A stretch of 49,965 nucleotides of DNA. Origin: Clostridiales bacterium. GTDB lineage: Bacteria > Bacillota > Clostridia > Lachnospirales > Lachnospiraceae. Location of the stretch: contig JAATFT010000075.1 in assembly GCA_015655075.1 (NCBI GenBank), positions 1-49,965 of the forward strand, read 5' to 3'. Within the stretch, counting starts at the first letter, position 1; every line of letters begins with the position of its first letter. The notes beneath the pieces are model-generated. The model had not been told where the DNA came from and did not search any database. It saw nothing but the letters and a program-made list of their open reading frames with translations. Both the position numbers and the translations under genes were made by a program. This document shows positions 16,023 through 24,441 of this stretch, piece by piece.

Positions 16023-16787
16023 ATGGAATACACAGTGCAAAAACTAGGCAGACTGGCAGGCGTCAGTACCAGGACTCTCCGGTATTATGATGAAATCGGG
16101 CTTTTAAAACCTGCAAGGATCAGTTCTTCCGGTTACCGGCTTTATGGTGCCTTTGAGGTTGACCGGCTGCAGCAGATACTTTTCTACAAAGAGCTTGGCG
16201 TCAGCTTGGAAAATATCAGAGATATTGTGACCGACCCAGCTTTTGACGGAACAAAAGCATTGAAAGAACACCATAAAAAACTTCTTGAAAAAAGAGAACA
16301 ACTTAACCAGTTAATAGCTAACGTTGAAAAAACCTTAGCAGCAGAGGAAGGGAGAACAATTATGTCAGACCAGGAGAAATTTGAAGGCTTTAAGCAAAAC
16401 CTGATTTCTGAAAATGAGAAGAAATACGGTAAGGAAATCCGCGAAAAATATGGGAGTGAAGCTGTGGATAAATCCAATGAAAAAATTACAAATATGACCA
16501 GGGAGCAATATGAGGAAGTAACGAAACTGGCAGAAGATATCACGGAAAAATTACAGGCCGCTTTTCAAACCGGCGACCCGGCAGGGGAACTGGCCCAGGA
16601 GGTTGCAGATTTGCACCGCCAATGGTTATGTTTTTACTGGGACGGTTATTCCAAGGAAGCCCATGCCGGAATTGCCCGGATGTATGCGGAGGATGAAAGG
16701 TTTACCGCTTACTATGATAAGAAACAGCCAGACACCGCTAAGTTCTTAAGGGATGCTATCTTTATCTATACCGGTACACCTCTTTAA
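16023..16787 (+). CDS. MerR family regulator with TipAS effector domain
   Basis: 254 aa. Residues 1-70 are a MerR winged helix-turn-helix (VQKLGRLAGVSTRTLRYYDE, then IGLLKPARISSSGYRLYG). A coiled-coil dimer helix spans about 75-110. Residues 125-250 are a TipAS antibiotic-recognition domain (MTREQYEEVTKLAEDIT, HRQWLCFYWDGYSKEAHAGI, MYAEDERFTAYYD). Regulators of this Mta/TipA type bind drugs and activate exporter genes by DNA untwisting. The start follows AAGGGAGAAGTT. It is divergent from the MATE exporter, and its own promoter has the long spacer expected for MerR control. Confidence 0.92.
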   Translation: MEYTVQKLGRLAGVSTRTLRYYDEIGLLKPARISSSGYRLYGAFEVDRLQQILFYKELGVSLENIRDIVTDPAFDGTKALKEHHKKLLEKREQLNQLIANVEKTLAAEEGRTIMSDQEKFEGFKQNLISENEKKYGKEIREKYGSEAVDKSNEKITNMTREQYEEVTKLAEDITEKLQAAFQTGDPAGELAQEVADLHRQWLCFYWDGYSKEAHAGIARMYAEDERFTAYYDKKQPDTAKFLRDAIFIYTGTPL

Positions 16788-16870
16788 TGCATGAACGGAG
16801 CTGCTGCAAAATCCAGCCTTAGGAGAACAAAAAAATTCACCGGTCTCCGTCCAAATCCTGTCAGGCAATA

Positions 16871-18727
16871 TTAAGCCGTCTGTTCAAACTGGGAATTATA
16901 AAGATTTGCATAAAAGCCGTCCTGTGCAAGGAGTTCTTCATGCTTGCCCTGCTCTACGATATCACCGTCCTTCATGACCAGAATGAAATCGGCGTCCCGA
17001 ATGGTGGAAAGCCTGTGGGCAATCACAAAGCTGGTTCTTCCCTTCATTAAGTTATCCATAGCCTTTTGTATTCTGACTTCTGTCCTGGTATCAACGGAAC
17101 TGGTCGCTTCATCCAGGATTAAAATCTTCGGATCAGCCAAAATAGCTCTGGCAATGGTCAGTAACTGTTTCTGGCCCTGGGATACGTTGCTTGCTTCTTC
17201 ATTTAATATCATATGGTAGCCGTCCGGAAGGGTGGATATAAAATGATGTGCATGTGCCGCCTTCGCCGCCGCAATGACTTCCTCATCCGTAGCGTCGGTT
17301 CTTCCGTAGCGGATATTTTCCATTATGGTACCGTTAAACAACCAGGTATCCTGTAAAACCATACCGAACATCCGTCTTAATTCACCCCGGTTAAAGTCCC
17401 TAATATTGTGGCCGTCAATTAATATTTCCCCTTCGTTCACATCGTAAAAACGCATTAACAGCTTAACCATCGTGGTTTTTCCAGCGCCGGTGGGCCCGAC
17501 AATCGCTATTTTCTGGCCGGGTTTTACCTTGGCGGAGAAATCATGGATAATAATTTTATCCGGGGTATAACCGAATTTAACATGGCTGAATTCTACTTTA
17601 CCGCTTAAATCCTGCGTCTGCACCGGATTAGCCGCCGTCTGGCCTTCCTCTTCCTCCTCCAGGAATTCAAATACCCTCTCCGCCGCCGCGGCTGTCTGCT
17701 GCAATTGGCTGGAAACCTGGGCTATCTGCGAAATCGGCTGGTTAAAGTTTCTGACATATTGGATAAAGGACTGAATATCACCGACTTCGATCCGGCTTTT
17801 AACCACCAGATATCCGCCTAATATCGCTACCGCCACATATCCTATGTTTCCTACAAAAGACATAACCGGGAACATCATTCCGGAAAGGAACTGGGATTTC
17901 CAGGCGGAATTGTAAAGGGTACCGTTGGCCCTGTCAAATTCCTCTGTTACCTTCTTCTCTCCGTTAAATACCTTTACAATATTATGTCCGCCGTATACTT
18001 CTTCCACCTGACCGTTTACATGCCCCAGATATTCCTGCTGTTCCATAAAATATTTTTGTGATTTTTTAACAATAAAGCTGATTAATCCCATGGATAAAGG
18101 CAGAGTAAGAACAGCTACCAGGGTCATCGTTGCGCTGATTGTCAACATCATGTACAAAACACCGATAAGCATGGTTACTGATGTAATAATCGGTGTAATG
18201 CTCTGGTTTAAGCTCTGGTTTAGAGTATCCACATCGTTGGTTACTCTGGACAATACTTCGCCGTGGGTCTTGGTTTCAAAATAATTCATGGGCATCCTGT
18301 TAATTTTTTCAGAAATCTCTTTTCTGAACTGAAAAGTTACTTTTTGGGAAATGCCGGTCATGATAAAACCCTGTATGAAAGAAAATACCATGCTGATAAC
18401 ATATATTCCCAACAGCATTAACAAAGTTCTTCCGATGCTGTCAAAATCGATACCGCCCGTACCGTTAATTTTTTTAACCAGGCCCTGGAACAGGTCTGTG
18501 GTTACATTGCCAAGTATCTTGGGACCTACAATTGCAAATACCGTACTGCCAACGGCAAACAGCATAACAAATATCAGGCTGATTTTAAACTGACTCATAT
18601 ATCCTGCCAATTTTTTCACCGATCCTTTAAAATCCTTTGCTTTTTCACCGCCCATTGCCCCCATCGGCCCTCCTCCCATGGGACCTTTTCTACCGGCAGG
18701 ACGCACATTATTATTATTGTTACTCAT
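16871..18727 (-). CDS. ABC exporter half-transporter with canonical ATPase site
   Basis: 618 aa from the start at 18727, which follows AAGGAGG and overlaps the upstream gene by 8 bases (ATGAGTAA). An Asn/Gly/Met-rich N-terminus precedes six membrane helices (about 45-330) and an ATPase domain with Walker A GPTGAGKTT, Walker B ILILDEATSSVD with catalytic Glu, and H-loop AHRLST. The signature is a variant, NVSQGQKQ. It forms a heterodimer with the upstream gene product, whose ATPase site is degenerate. Such pairs (BmrCD, LmrCD, TM287/288 type) export drugs or lipids. A first ATG at 18781 lacks a ribosome binding site. Confidence 0.92.
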   Translation of the reverse strand: MSNNNNNVRPAGRKGPMGGGPMGAMGGEKAKDFKGSVKKLAGYMSQFKISLIFVMLFAVGSTVFAIVGPKILGNVTTDLFQGLVKKINGTGGIDFDSIGRTLLMLLGIYVISMVFSFIQGFIMTGISQKVTFQFRKEISEKINRMPMNYFETKTHGEVLSRVTNDVDTLNQSLNQSITPIITSVTMLIGVLYMMLTISATMTLVAVLTLPLSMGLISFIVKKSQKYFMEQQEYLGHVNGQVEEVYGGHNIVKVFNGEKKVTEEFDRANGTLYNSAWKSQFLSGMMFPVMSFVGNIGYVAVAILGGYLVVKSRIEVGDIQSFIQYVRNFNQPISQIAQVSSQLQQTAAAAERVFEFLEEEEEGQTAANPVQTQDLSGKVEFSHVKFGYTPDKIIIHDFSAKVKPGQKIAIVGPTGAGKTTMVKLLMRFYDVNEGEILIDGHNIRDFNRGELRRMFGMVLQDTWLFNGTIMENIRYGRTDATDEEVIAAAKAAHAHHFISTLPDGYHMILNEEASNVSQGQKQLLTIARAILADPKILILDEATSSVDTRTEVRIQKAMDNLMKGRTSFVIAHRLSTIRDADFILVMKDGDIVEQGKHEELLAQDGFYANLYNSQFEQTA

Positions 18728-20963
18728 ATGCCAATTCCTCCTTTGACAGCTGCGATAAAGCGATCTGTTTATAAATTTCACATTCCTTCAGCAGTTCCTT
18801 ATGCGTTCCTTTTCCTACTATTTTCCCTTCATCCATAACTAAAATCTGATCCGCGTGAAGTATGGTGCTGATTCTTTGGGCCACTATAATAACCGTACTG
18901 TCATTGATTTCATTTTTTAAAGCTCTTCTTAAAGCTACATCTGTTTTATAATCCAGTGCGGAAAAGCTGTCGTCAAATATATAAATTTCCGGATCCTTTG
19001 CAATTGCCCTGGCGATGGATAACCTTTGTTTCTGACCGCCGGAGACATTGCCGCCGCCCTGGGAAATGGCCGTTTCAAATTTCTCCGGTTTTTCCTCGAT
19101 AAAATCAGCCGCCTGTGCGATTTTTACCGCGCGTAGAATTTCTTCCTCAGTTGCATCCTGCTTGCCATATCTTAGATTGGAATCTATGGTTCCGGAGAAA
19201 AGTACTCCCTTTTGAGGTACATATCCCAGCTTATTCCTTAAGTCATGCTGACTGACCTGTCTGATATCAACACCGTCCACTTTGATGCTTCCCTCCGTTA
19301 CGTCAAAGAATCTTGGTATCAGCTGCACCAGTGTGGATTTGCCGCTTCCGGTGCTTCCGATAATGGCCGTGGTTTCCCCCGGTCTGGCCGTAAAGGTAAT
19401 ACCGGATAAAACATCGTCCTCCGCTTTCGGATAACGGAAGGATACCTTCTCAAATTCCAGATAACCCTTTTTACTTTCCACAAACTGCTCCGGTTTATGG
19501 GGATCATGTATAGTTAAATCCATATCAATTACTTCCATAATACGTCCGGCGGAAACAGAAGCTCGGGGCAGCATGATGGAAACCATGGAAAGCATCAGGA
19601 AGGACATGATAATCTGCATGGTATACTGGATGAACGCCATCAAATCACCAACCTGCATATCGCCCCGGTCAATACCGTGTCCTCCGTTCCAGATGATTAA
19701 TATAGTTACGCCGTTCATAATAAACATCATAACGGGCATCATAAAGATCATAACCCGGTTTACAAATAAACTGGTTTTCGTTAAATCCCTGTTTGCCGTG
19801 TCAAATCTTTCCTCCTCATATTTTTCCTTATGAAAAGCACGAATAACGGACAGGCCGGTTAAAATTTCACGGGTAACCAGATTCAGTCTGTCCACCAGCT
19901 TCTGCATTAATTTAAACTTTGGCATGGCAACCCCAAATAAGGTTCCTACTAAAGTCAATATCAGGATTACCGCAAATGCAATGATCCAGGTCATGGTTAC
20001 GTTGGTATTTAAAACCTTGATAATACCTCCGACGGCTAAAATAGGGGAATAGAATACGATTCTCACCATCATAACCAATGTCATCTGAATTTGCTGGATA
20101 TCGTTTGTACTCCTAGTAATCAGGGAGGCGGTTGAAAATTTATCAAATTCGGAATTGGAAAAGCTTACGACCTTTTTAAACACTTTACTTCTTAAATCCC
20201 TTCCCAGGCCCGCCGCAATCCTGGAAGCTAAGAATCCCACTAAAATTGTGGAAAGCATGGCCAGCAAAGCTAATCCTAACATTTTAATACCCGCCAGGAA
20301 AATATAGTCAGTCTGAAGCTTTCCGGTATCCATTCCAATCGCTTCATATTCTGTTTTTACCGCCGAAATGGCCCCCTGATTCCTAATGGTTTCCGACATG
20401 GCGGATAATTTATCTTCTATTGAGGATATAATTTGTTCTGCCTGTTCCTCCGGCATTTTAGCCAGGATTTCCAGTAAGCTTAAATCAGCCGTTTCTGCAG
20501 GGAACTGTGCCGTTAACTGGTCTTTTAGCGTCTTGATCTGCTCCGTATCGCCGTTTAGGGCGCTCACCAAAAAAAGTGCCCTTCCCATAATGTCATTTAG
20601 CTTACTTTGCGTTTCTTCACCTGTGTTCAATACATATATATTTTCATCTGCCAGGACCGGATACTTTTTTAAATAAGTCTTATAATTTTTATCGGATACC
20701 TTATCCGTAAGAATTAACTTATATGAATTTTCTACGGTTTTCCTGCTGCCTTCAGACATTATAAACAGCAAATTATTCATCTGACTTTCACGGATTGCCA
20801 CAGGTACGGCATTTGTAATACCCCCCTGCTGAATGCCCACATCCACTATGTCTGAGGTATAGGAAGGCAGGGATAGATCGCAAAATGCCTGCAGTGCTAA
20901 TAATGCAATAACTATAATTAATGGTCCTATTGATGTTTTCAGTAATTTTGCAATTTTAAGCAT
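18720..20963 (-). CDS. ABC exporter half-transporter with degenerate ATPase site
   Basis: 747 aa. The six-helix exporter domain has an unusually long extracytoplasmic insert between helices 1 and 2 (about residues 50-215, rich in charged residues). The ATPase domain has Walker A GSTGSGKST and signature NVSGGQKQR. Walker B, IYIFDDSFSALD, has Asp in place of the catalytic Glu, and the H-loop reads AQRIST with Gln for His. These substitutions mark the non-hydrolysing half of heterodimeric exporters. It is translationally coupled to the partner downstream and lies 25 bp after the MarR gene. The start at 20963 is 6 bases from GAGGAG. Confidence 0.92.
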   Translation of the reverse strand: MLKIAKLLKTSIGPLIIVIALLALQAFCDLSLPSYTSDIVDVGIQQGGITNAVPVAIRESQMNNLLFIMSEGSRKTVENSYKLILTDKVSDKNYKTYLKKYPVLADENIYVLNTGEETQSKLNDIMGRALFLVSALNGDTEQIKTLKDQLTAQFPAETADLSLLEILAKMPEEQAEQIISSIEDKLSAMSETIRNQGAISAVKTEYEAIGMDTGKLQTDYIFLAGIKMLGLALLAMLSTILVGFLASRIAAGLGRDLRSKVFKKVVSFSNSEFDKFSTASLITRSTNDIQQIQMTLVMMVRIVFYSPILAVGGIIKVLNTNVTMTWIIAFAVILILTLVGTLFGVAMPKFKLMQKLVDRLNLVTREILTGLSVIRAFHKEKYEEERFDTANRDLTKTSLFVNRVMIFMMPVMMFIMNGVTILIIWNGGHGIDRGDMQVGDLMAFIQYTMQIIMSFLMLSMVSIMLPRASVSAGRIMEVIDMDLTIHDPHKPEQFVESKKGYLEFEKVSFRYPKAEDDVLSGITFTARPGETTAIIGSTGSGKSTLVQLIPRFFDVTEGSIKVDGVDIRQVSQHDLRNKLGYVPQKGVLFSGTIDSNLRYGKQDATEEEILRAVKIAQAADFIEEKPEKFETAISQGGGNVSGGQKQRLSIARAIAKDPEIYIFDDSFSALDYKTDVALRRALKNEINDSTVIIVAQRISTILHADQILVMDEGKIVGKGTHKELLKECEIYKQIALSQLSKEELAYE

Positions 20964-20988
20964 CATTAACTCCTCTTAGTTTCTTCTT

Positions 20989-21501
20989 TCATTCGTCATA
21001 ATATTTATCCTGATTTTCAGGATTGTCCCTTTGTTCGGTCATTTCTTTCAGTTCCTCATTCACCGCGTCATAAAATTTATTTAAAATACGGATTAATTCT
21101 TTCGCATCTTCTTCACCCAACCGCTTTATGGTACAGTCGGCAAAATGACGCATTTTGTGAAATGCTTCTTTTATTTTTTTTTCACCTGCAAAAGACAATC
21201 GGATATAAACCACTCTCCGGTCCTTATTATCTGATATTCTTTCAATATAACCTTTTTCCTCCAAGGCGTTTAACATTTTTGACGTAGCCGGATTGGTAGA
21301 ATGGATTAAACCGCTCAATTCACTTACTTTAACGCCGGGTTCATCAATACGATTCTCATGTTTTTCCTCCATACGGTTATATATTGCGCTTAACATCATA
21401 AATTCACCCTGATGCACCATATCCTTTTGACGATGCCTATAAGTCAGCTTACGCAGCTTATTTATAACCAGCAGGAATTCATGAGTAATTGTTTTTTCCA
21501 T
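20989..21501 (-). CDS. MarR family transcriptional regulator
   Basis: 170 aa with a central winged helix-turn-helix (KVSELSGLIHSTNPATSKML, then NALEEKGYIERISDNKDRRV). The wing motif DNKDRRVVYIRLS is diagnostic of MarR proteins. Flanking helices would form the dimer. It starts after AAGGAGGTTACG, heads the operon with the two ABC exporter genes and probably represses it until a ligand binds. A promoter lies at 21634-21661, and a short dyad GTTGA-GTAGG-TTAAC near 21615-21629 lies in its early transcribed region. Confidence 0.92.
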   Translation of the reverse strand: MEKTITHEFLLVINKLRKLTYRHRQKDMVHQGEFMMLSAIYNRMEEKHENRIDEPGVKVSELSGLIHSTNPATSKMLNALEEKGYIERISDNKDRRVVYIRLSFAGEKKIKEAFHKMRHFADCTIKRLGEEDAKELIRILNKFYDAVNEELKEMTEQRDNPENQDKYYDE

Positions 21502-21633
21502 CGTAACCTCCTTTTACACCACCGGGACTTACTTTGATGATACTTCCTTAGTAAAAAAGGATTCCTAATTTGCAACAACTCCCTTCCGGCTTATTTTAAT
21601 TAACTTGTATAATAGTTGAGTAGGTTAACAATC

Positions 21634-21661
21634 ATTATAAGTATATTTTTTTCAAAGTCAA
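21634..21661 (-). promoter_or_regulatory. Promoter of the MarR-ABC exporter operon
   Basis: On the minus strand TTGACT (21656-21661) and TATAAT (21634-21639) with a 16-base spacer. The leader to the MarR start is about 125 nt. No ORF is supportable in 21502-21903 apart from the signals listed. Confidence 0.6.
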
Positions 21662-21736
21662 GACTTAAAAAAAATTTTTAAGTATATCGTAATAATTATT
21701 TATAAAATATTTATGATTAATTCCTTTGTCAGGGAA

Positions 21737-21768
21737 GAAAAAAGCCTGCCTAAAGGATTTAGACAGAC
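21737..21768 (-). terminator. Terminator downstream of metH
   Basis: An 11-bp stem (21744-21754 with 21758-21768, loop gga, some G-U pairs) is followed on the minus strand by six T. It ends the methionine operon before the MarR promoter. Confidence 0.75.
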
Positions 21769-21840
21769 ACTTTAATGAAAACCGCCAATTCAACTGATTC
21801 TCATGAATTTCCATTTATTAGTTTCACTATTATACGGAAA

Positions 21841-21919
21841 AATATACAGAAATAATTGGTTATCCTAATTAATTCCCAATAATATACAGAAATAATTGGT
21901 ATCCTAATTAATTCCCAAT
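21841..21919. repeat. Tandem 40-bp duplication covering the metH stop codon
   Basis: 21841-21880 and 21881-21919 are identical except for one missing base. The right copy contains the last codons and stop of metH (GIN, TAG); the left copy is a noncoding duplicate. Confidence 0.85.
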
Positions 21920-24405
21920 AACTTTTTTATTATTACAACTGTTTTCCCTGCGTCTTTGGCATACCCGTCGGCTCCGATTTCATCCGCATAGCTTTGGGTA
22001 ATTACGGCCCCGCCGATTATTACTTTAGCTTTTAAGCCGGCTTCCTTTTTTAACCGTATAACCTCTTTCATCTCCATCATTGTGGTGGTCATAAGGGCGG
22101 ATAAAGCAATAATGTCCGCATGGGATTCACGGGCTGTTTGGATTATTTTCTCGGAAGGAACATCCTTGCCCAGGTCAATAACATAAAACCCATAGTTTTT
22201 AAGCATAAGCACAACCAGATTTTTGCCTATGTCATGCACGTCCCCGGCTACGGTTGCAATCACCACCGTACCAAGCTTTTTCTCATTTCCACCTTTTTTA
22301 AGCATGGGCTCCAGGTAATCAATCGCATGCTTCATGGTCTCTGCTGAAGAAATTAGCTGGGGCAGAAAATAAACCTGTTTATTAAAAAGTTCACCCACTT
22401 CATTAATAGCCGGAATCAGAAGGTTGTCCAGTATAAAGGCCGGTTCGTTTCCCTCTTTCAGAGACCGGCTTACCAATTGAACAATATTTTTTTTATTTCC
22501 CTTTATAACGCCTACATAAACTGCATGATTCGTATTGCCGGTATCCGTCTGCTCTGTTTTAGTCCGTTCTGTTTTCACTTCCTTTTCAGCTTCGGTTCCG
22601 CTGCTTTTTGGGTTAGGCTCATTTTTCCTCACAACGACCGCCGGATTTTTAGTGACCCGGTTAATATACCTGACATCCGCCTCTTCTTTTCCTTTCAGCA
22701 GATCTGCCGCAAAGGCAGTATTTACCAATAAATCCTGGGAAGGATTGGCGATGGCCATATTCAGTCCCGCTTGTATGGCAATGGCTAAAAAGGTGCTGTT
22801 GATAAACTGCCTTTCAGGAAGTCCAAAGGATATATTGGACAAGCCCACTACGGTGGCAAGTCCTAAATCCTCAAGACAGTAGCGGACGGTTTCTAAGGTC
22901 TGTAAGGCCGCATCCTTATTGGCTCCTACTGTATTTACAAGTCCGTCAACAATAATGTCCGCTTTTGTTAACCCCTGCCTCTTAGCTTCCGCTAAAATAG
23001 TATGGATAATTTCTTTTTTTTCCCCAATATCCTTTGGCAGCCCTTTATCCCATAAGGGAAGGAGAATGAACATAGCACCGTATTTCTTTGCAAGTGGAAT
23101 CAGCTTTTCAAACTTTTCTTTCTCCAGGGAAATGGAATTAATCAATGCCCGTCCGGGATAGACACGGAGGGCGGCTTCTATTACATTAACATGGCTGGAA
23201 TCAATACTTAAGGGAACATCGACAACGCCTGTGACCTCGTTAACTGTCTTAATCATCATCTCTTTTTCATCTATCCCGCTCATACCCATGTTAATGTCCA
23301 GGATATCCGCCCCATTGGCCGTCTGTTCCTCTGCCATGGCTAAAACCGTATCCATTATTCCCGCCTTTAGCTCTGCCTGCAGGGCTCTCTTTCCGGTAGG
23401 ATTGATTCGCTCGCCGATAATCATAAAACGGCCGTTAAGGTTTATATCCAGAGTACTTCGTTCCGTCGCCAAGACTCTTCTCTTTTCTCTGTTGATAATA
23501 TGGGGGGGCATGGTACGGATCGCCTGGTTTAACAGGCTTATGTGCTCTATCGTCGTACCGCAGCAGCCTCCTACCAGGCTGGCCCCTGCTTCCACTAATT
23601 TCTTCGTCTGCATAGCAAACTCCTCCGGCCCCATGGAAAATACGGTTTCATTTTGAATCAGAACCGGAAGGCCCGCGTTGGGTTTCGCAATGACGGGAAT
23701 ATTGGCATATTCCTTCATAGCGGCGACTACCCGGCACATTTTTTCCGGACCGGTGGAACAATTTACACCCACGGCGTTGGCACCCATATTCTGGAGCACC
23801 ACCATCGCGGTGGCAGGATCCGTTCCATAAAGCGTGCGCATATTATCATTAAAAGTCATGGTAACCATTACCGGCAGATCACAGGTTTCCTTAACTGCCA
23901 GCAAAGCCGCCCTGCATTCCTTCAGGCTCATCATGGTCTCTATGACAAATAAATCCACGCCCTCCATTAATATACAGGAAATCTGCTCTTTATATACTTC
24001 CACCAATTCCTCAAATCCTAAAGTACCAATTGGATACAACTGCTCTCCTGTCATGGTCAGATCTCCGGCAATGTATACCCTGCGTCCGATACCGGCAATG
24101 CCTGATTCCTTAACGGCCTGTTTTGACAGCTTCACCAGTTCCCGGTTGATGGATTCCATATCCTCTGCCAATCCATACTCCCCAAGCTTAATACGGCTGC
24201 TTGTAAAAGTAGGTGCATATAAAATATCCGATCCCGCCGCTATATAACCTTTTTGCAGGTCGACCAGGACATTGCCGTGTTCCAGAATCCACTTTTCAGG
24301 ACATACACCCGCCGGCATACCGCTTTTTTGCATGTTGCTTCCCGTCGCCCCGTCTAAAAGAACTATTTTACTGCTAATCAAATCCATAAATTCTTTATTT
24401 GTCAT
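21904..24405 (-). CDS. metH: Cobalamin-dependent methionine synthase lacking the reactivation domain
   Basis: 833 aa. The domains in order are: homocysteine-binding (about 1-305, with LLDGATGSNMQ and zinc ligands in VGGCCGTT), pterin/methyl-THF-binding (about 320-590, GERINPTGKRALQ), and a B12 cap plus Rossmann part (about 635-833, DVHDIGKN with the cobalt-binding His). It transfers methyl from methyl-THF to homocysteine in the cytoplasm. The C-terminal AdoMet reactivation domain (about 330 aa in the E. coli enzyme) is absent, as in many anaerobes. It is followed by a terminator and lies 36 bp after the HMT-MTHFR gene in one operon. An Asp/Glu/Thr/Lys-rich linker separates the pterin and B12 parts. 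Confidence 0.93.
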   Translation of the reverse strand: MTNKEFMDLISSKIVLLDGATGSNMQKSGMPAGVCPEKWILEHGNVLVDLQKGYIAAGSDILYAPTFTSSRIKLGEYGLAEDMESINRELVKLSKQAVKESGIAGIGRRVYIAGDLTMTGEQLYPIGTLGFEELVEVYKEQISCILMEGVDLFVIETMMSLKECRAALLAVKETCDLPVMVTMTFNDNMRTLYGTDPATAMVVLQNMGANAVGVNCSTGPEKMCRVVAAMKEYANIPVIAKPNAGLPVLIQNETVFSMGPEEFAMQTKKLVEAGASLVGGCCGTTIEHISLLNQAIRTMPPHIINREKRRVLATERSTLDINLNGRFMIIGERINPTGKRALQAELKAGIMDTVLAMAEEQTANGADILDINMGMSGIDEKEMMIKTVNEVTGVVDVPLSIDSSHVNVIEAALRVYPGRALINSISLEKEKFEKLIPLAKKYGAMFILLPLWDKGLPKDIGEKKEIIHTILAEAKRQGLTKADIIVDGLVNTVGANKDAALQTLETVRYCLEDLGLATVVGLSNISFGLPERQFINSTFLAIAIQAGLNMAIANPSQDLLVNTAFAADLLKGKEEADVRYINRVTKNPAVVVRKNEPNPKSSGTEAEKEVKTERTKTEQTDTGNTNHAVYVGVIKGNKKNIVQLVSRSLKEGNEPAFILDNLLIPAINEVGELFNKQVYFLPQLISSAETMKHAIDYLEPMLKKGGNEKKLGTVVIATVAGDVHDIGKNLVVLMLKNYGFYVIDLGKDVPSEKIIQTARESHADIIALSALMTTTMMEMKEVIRLKKEAGLKAKVIIGGAVITQSYADEIGADGYAKDAGKTVVIIKKLLGIN

Positions 24406-24441
24406 AACCTAACCTCGCTTCCTGCGGTATATTGTATTATT

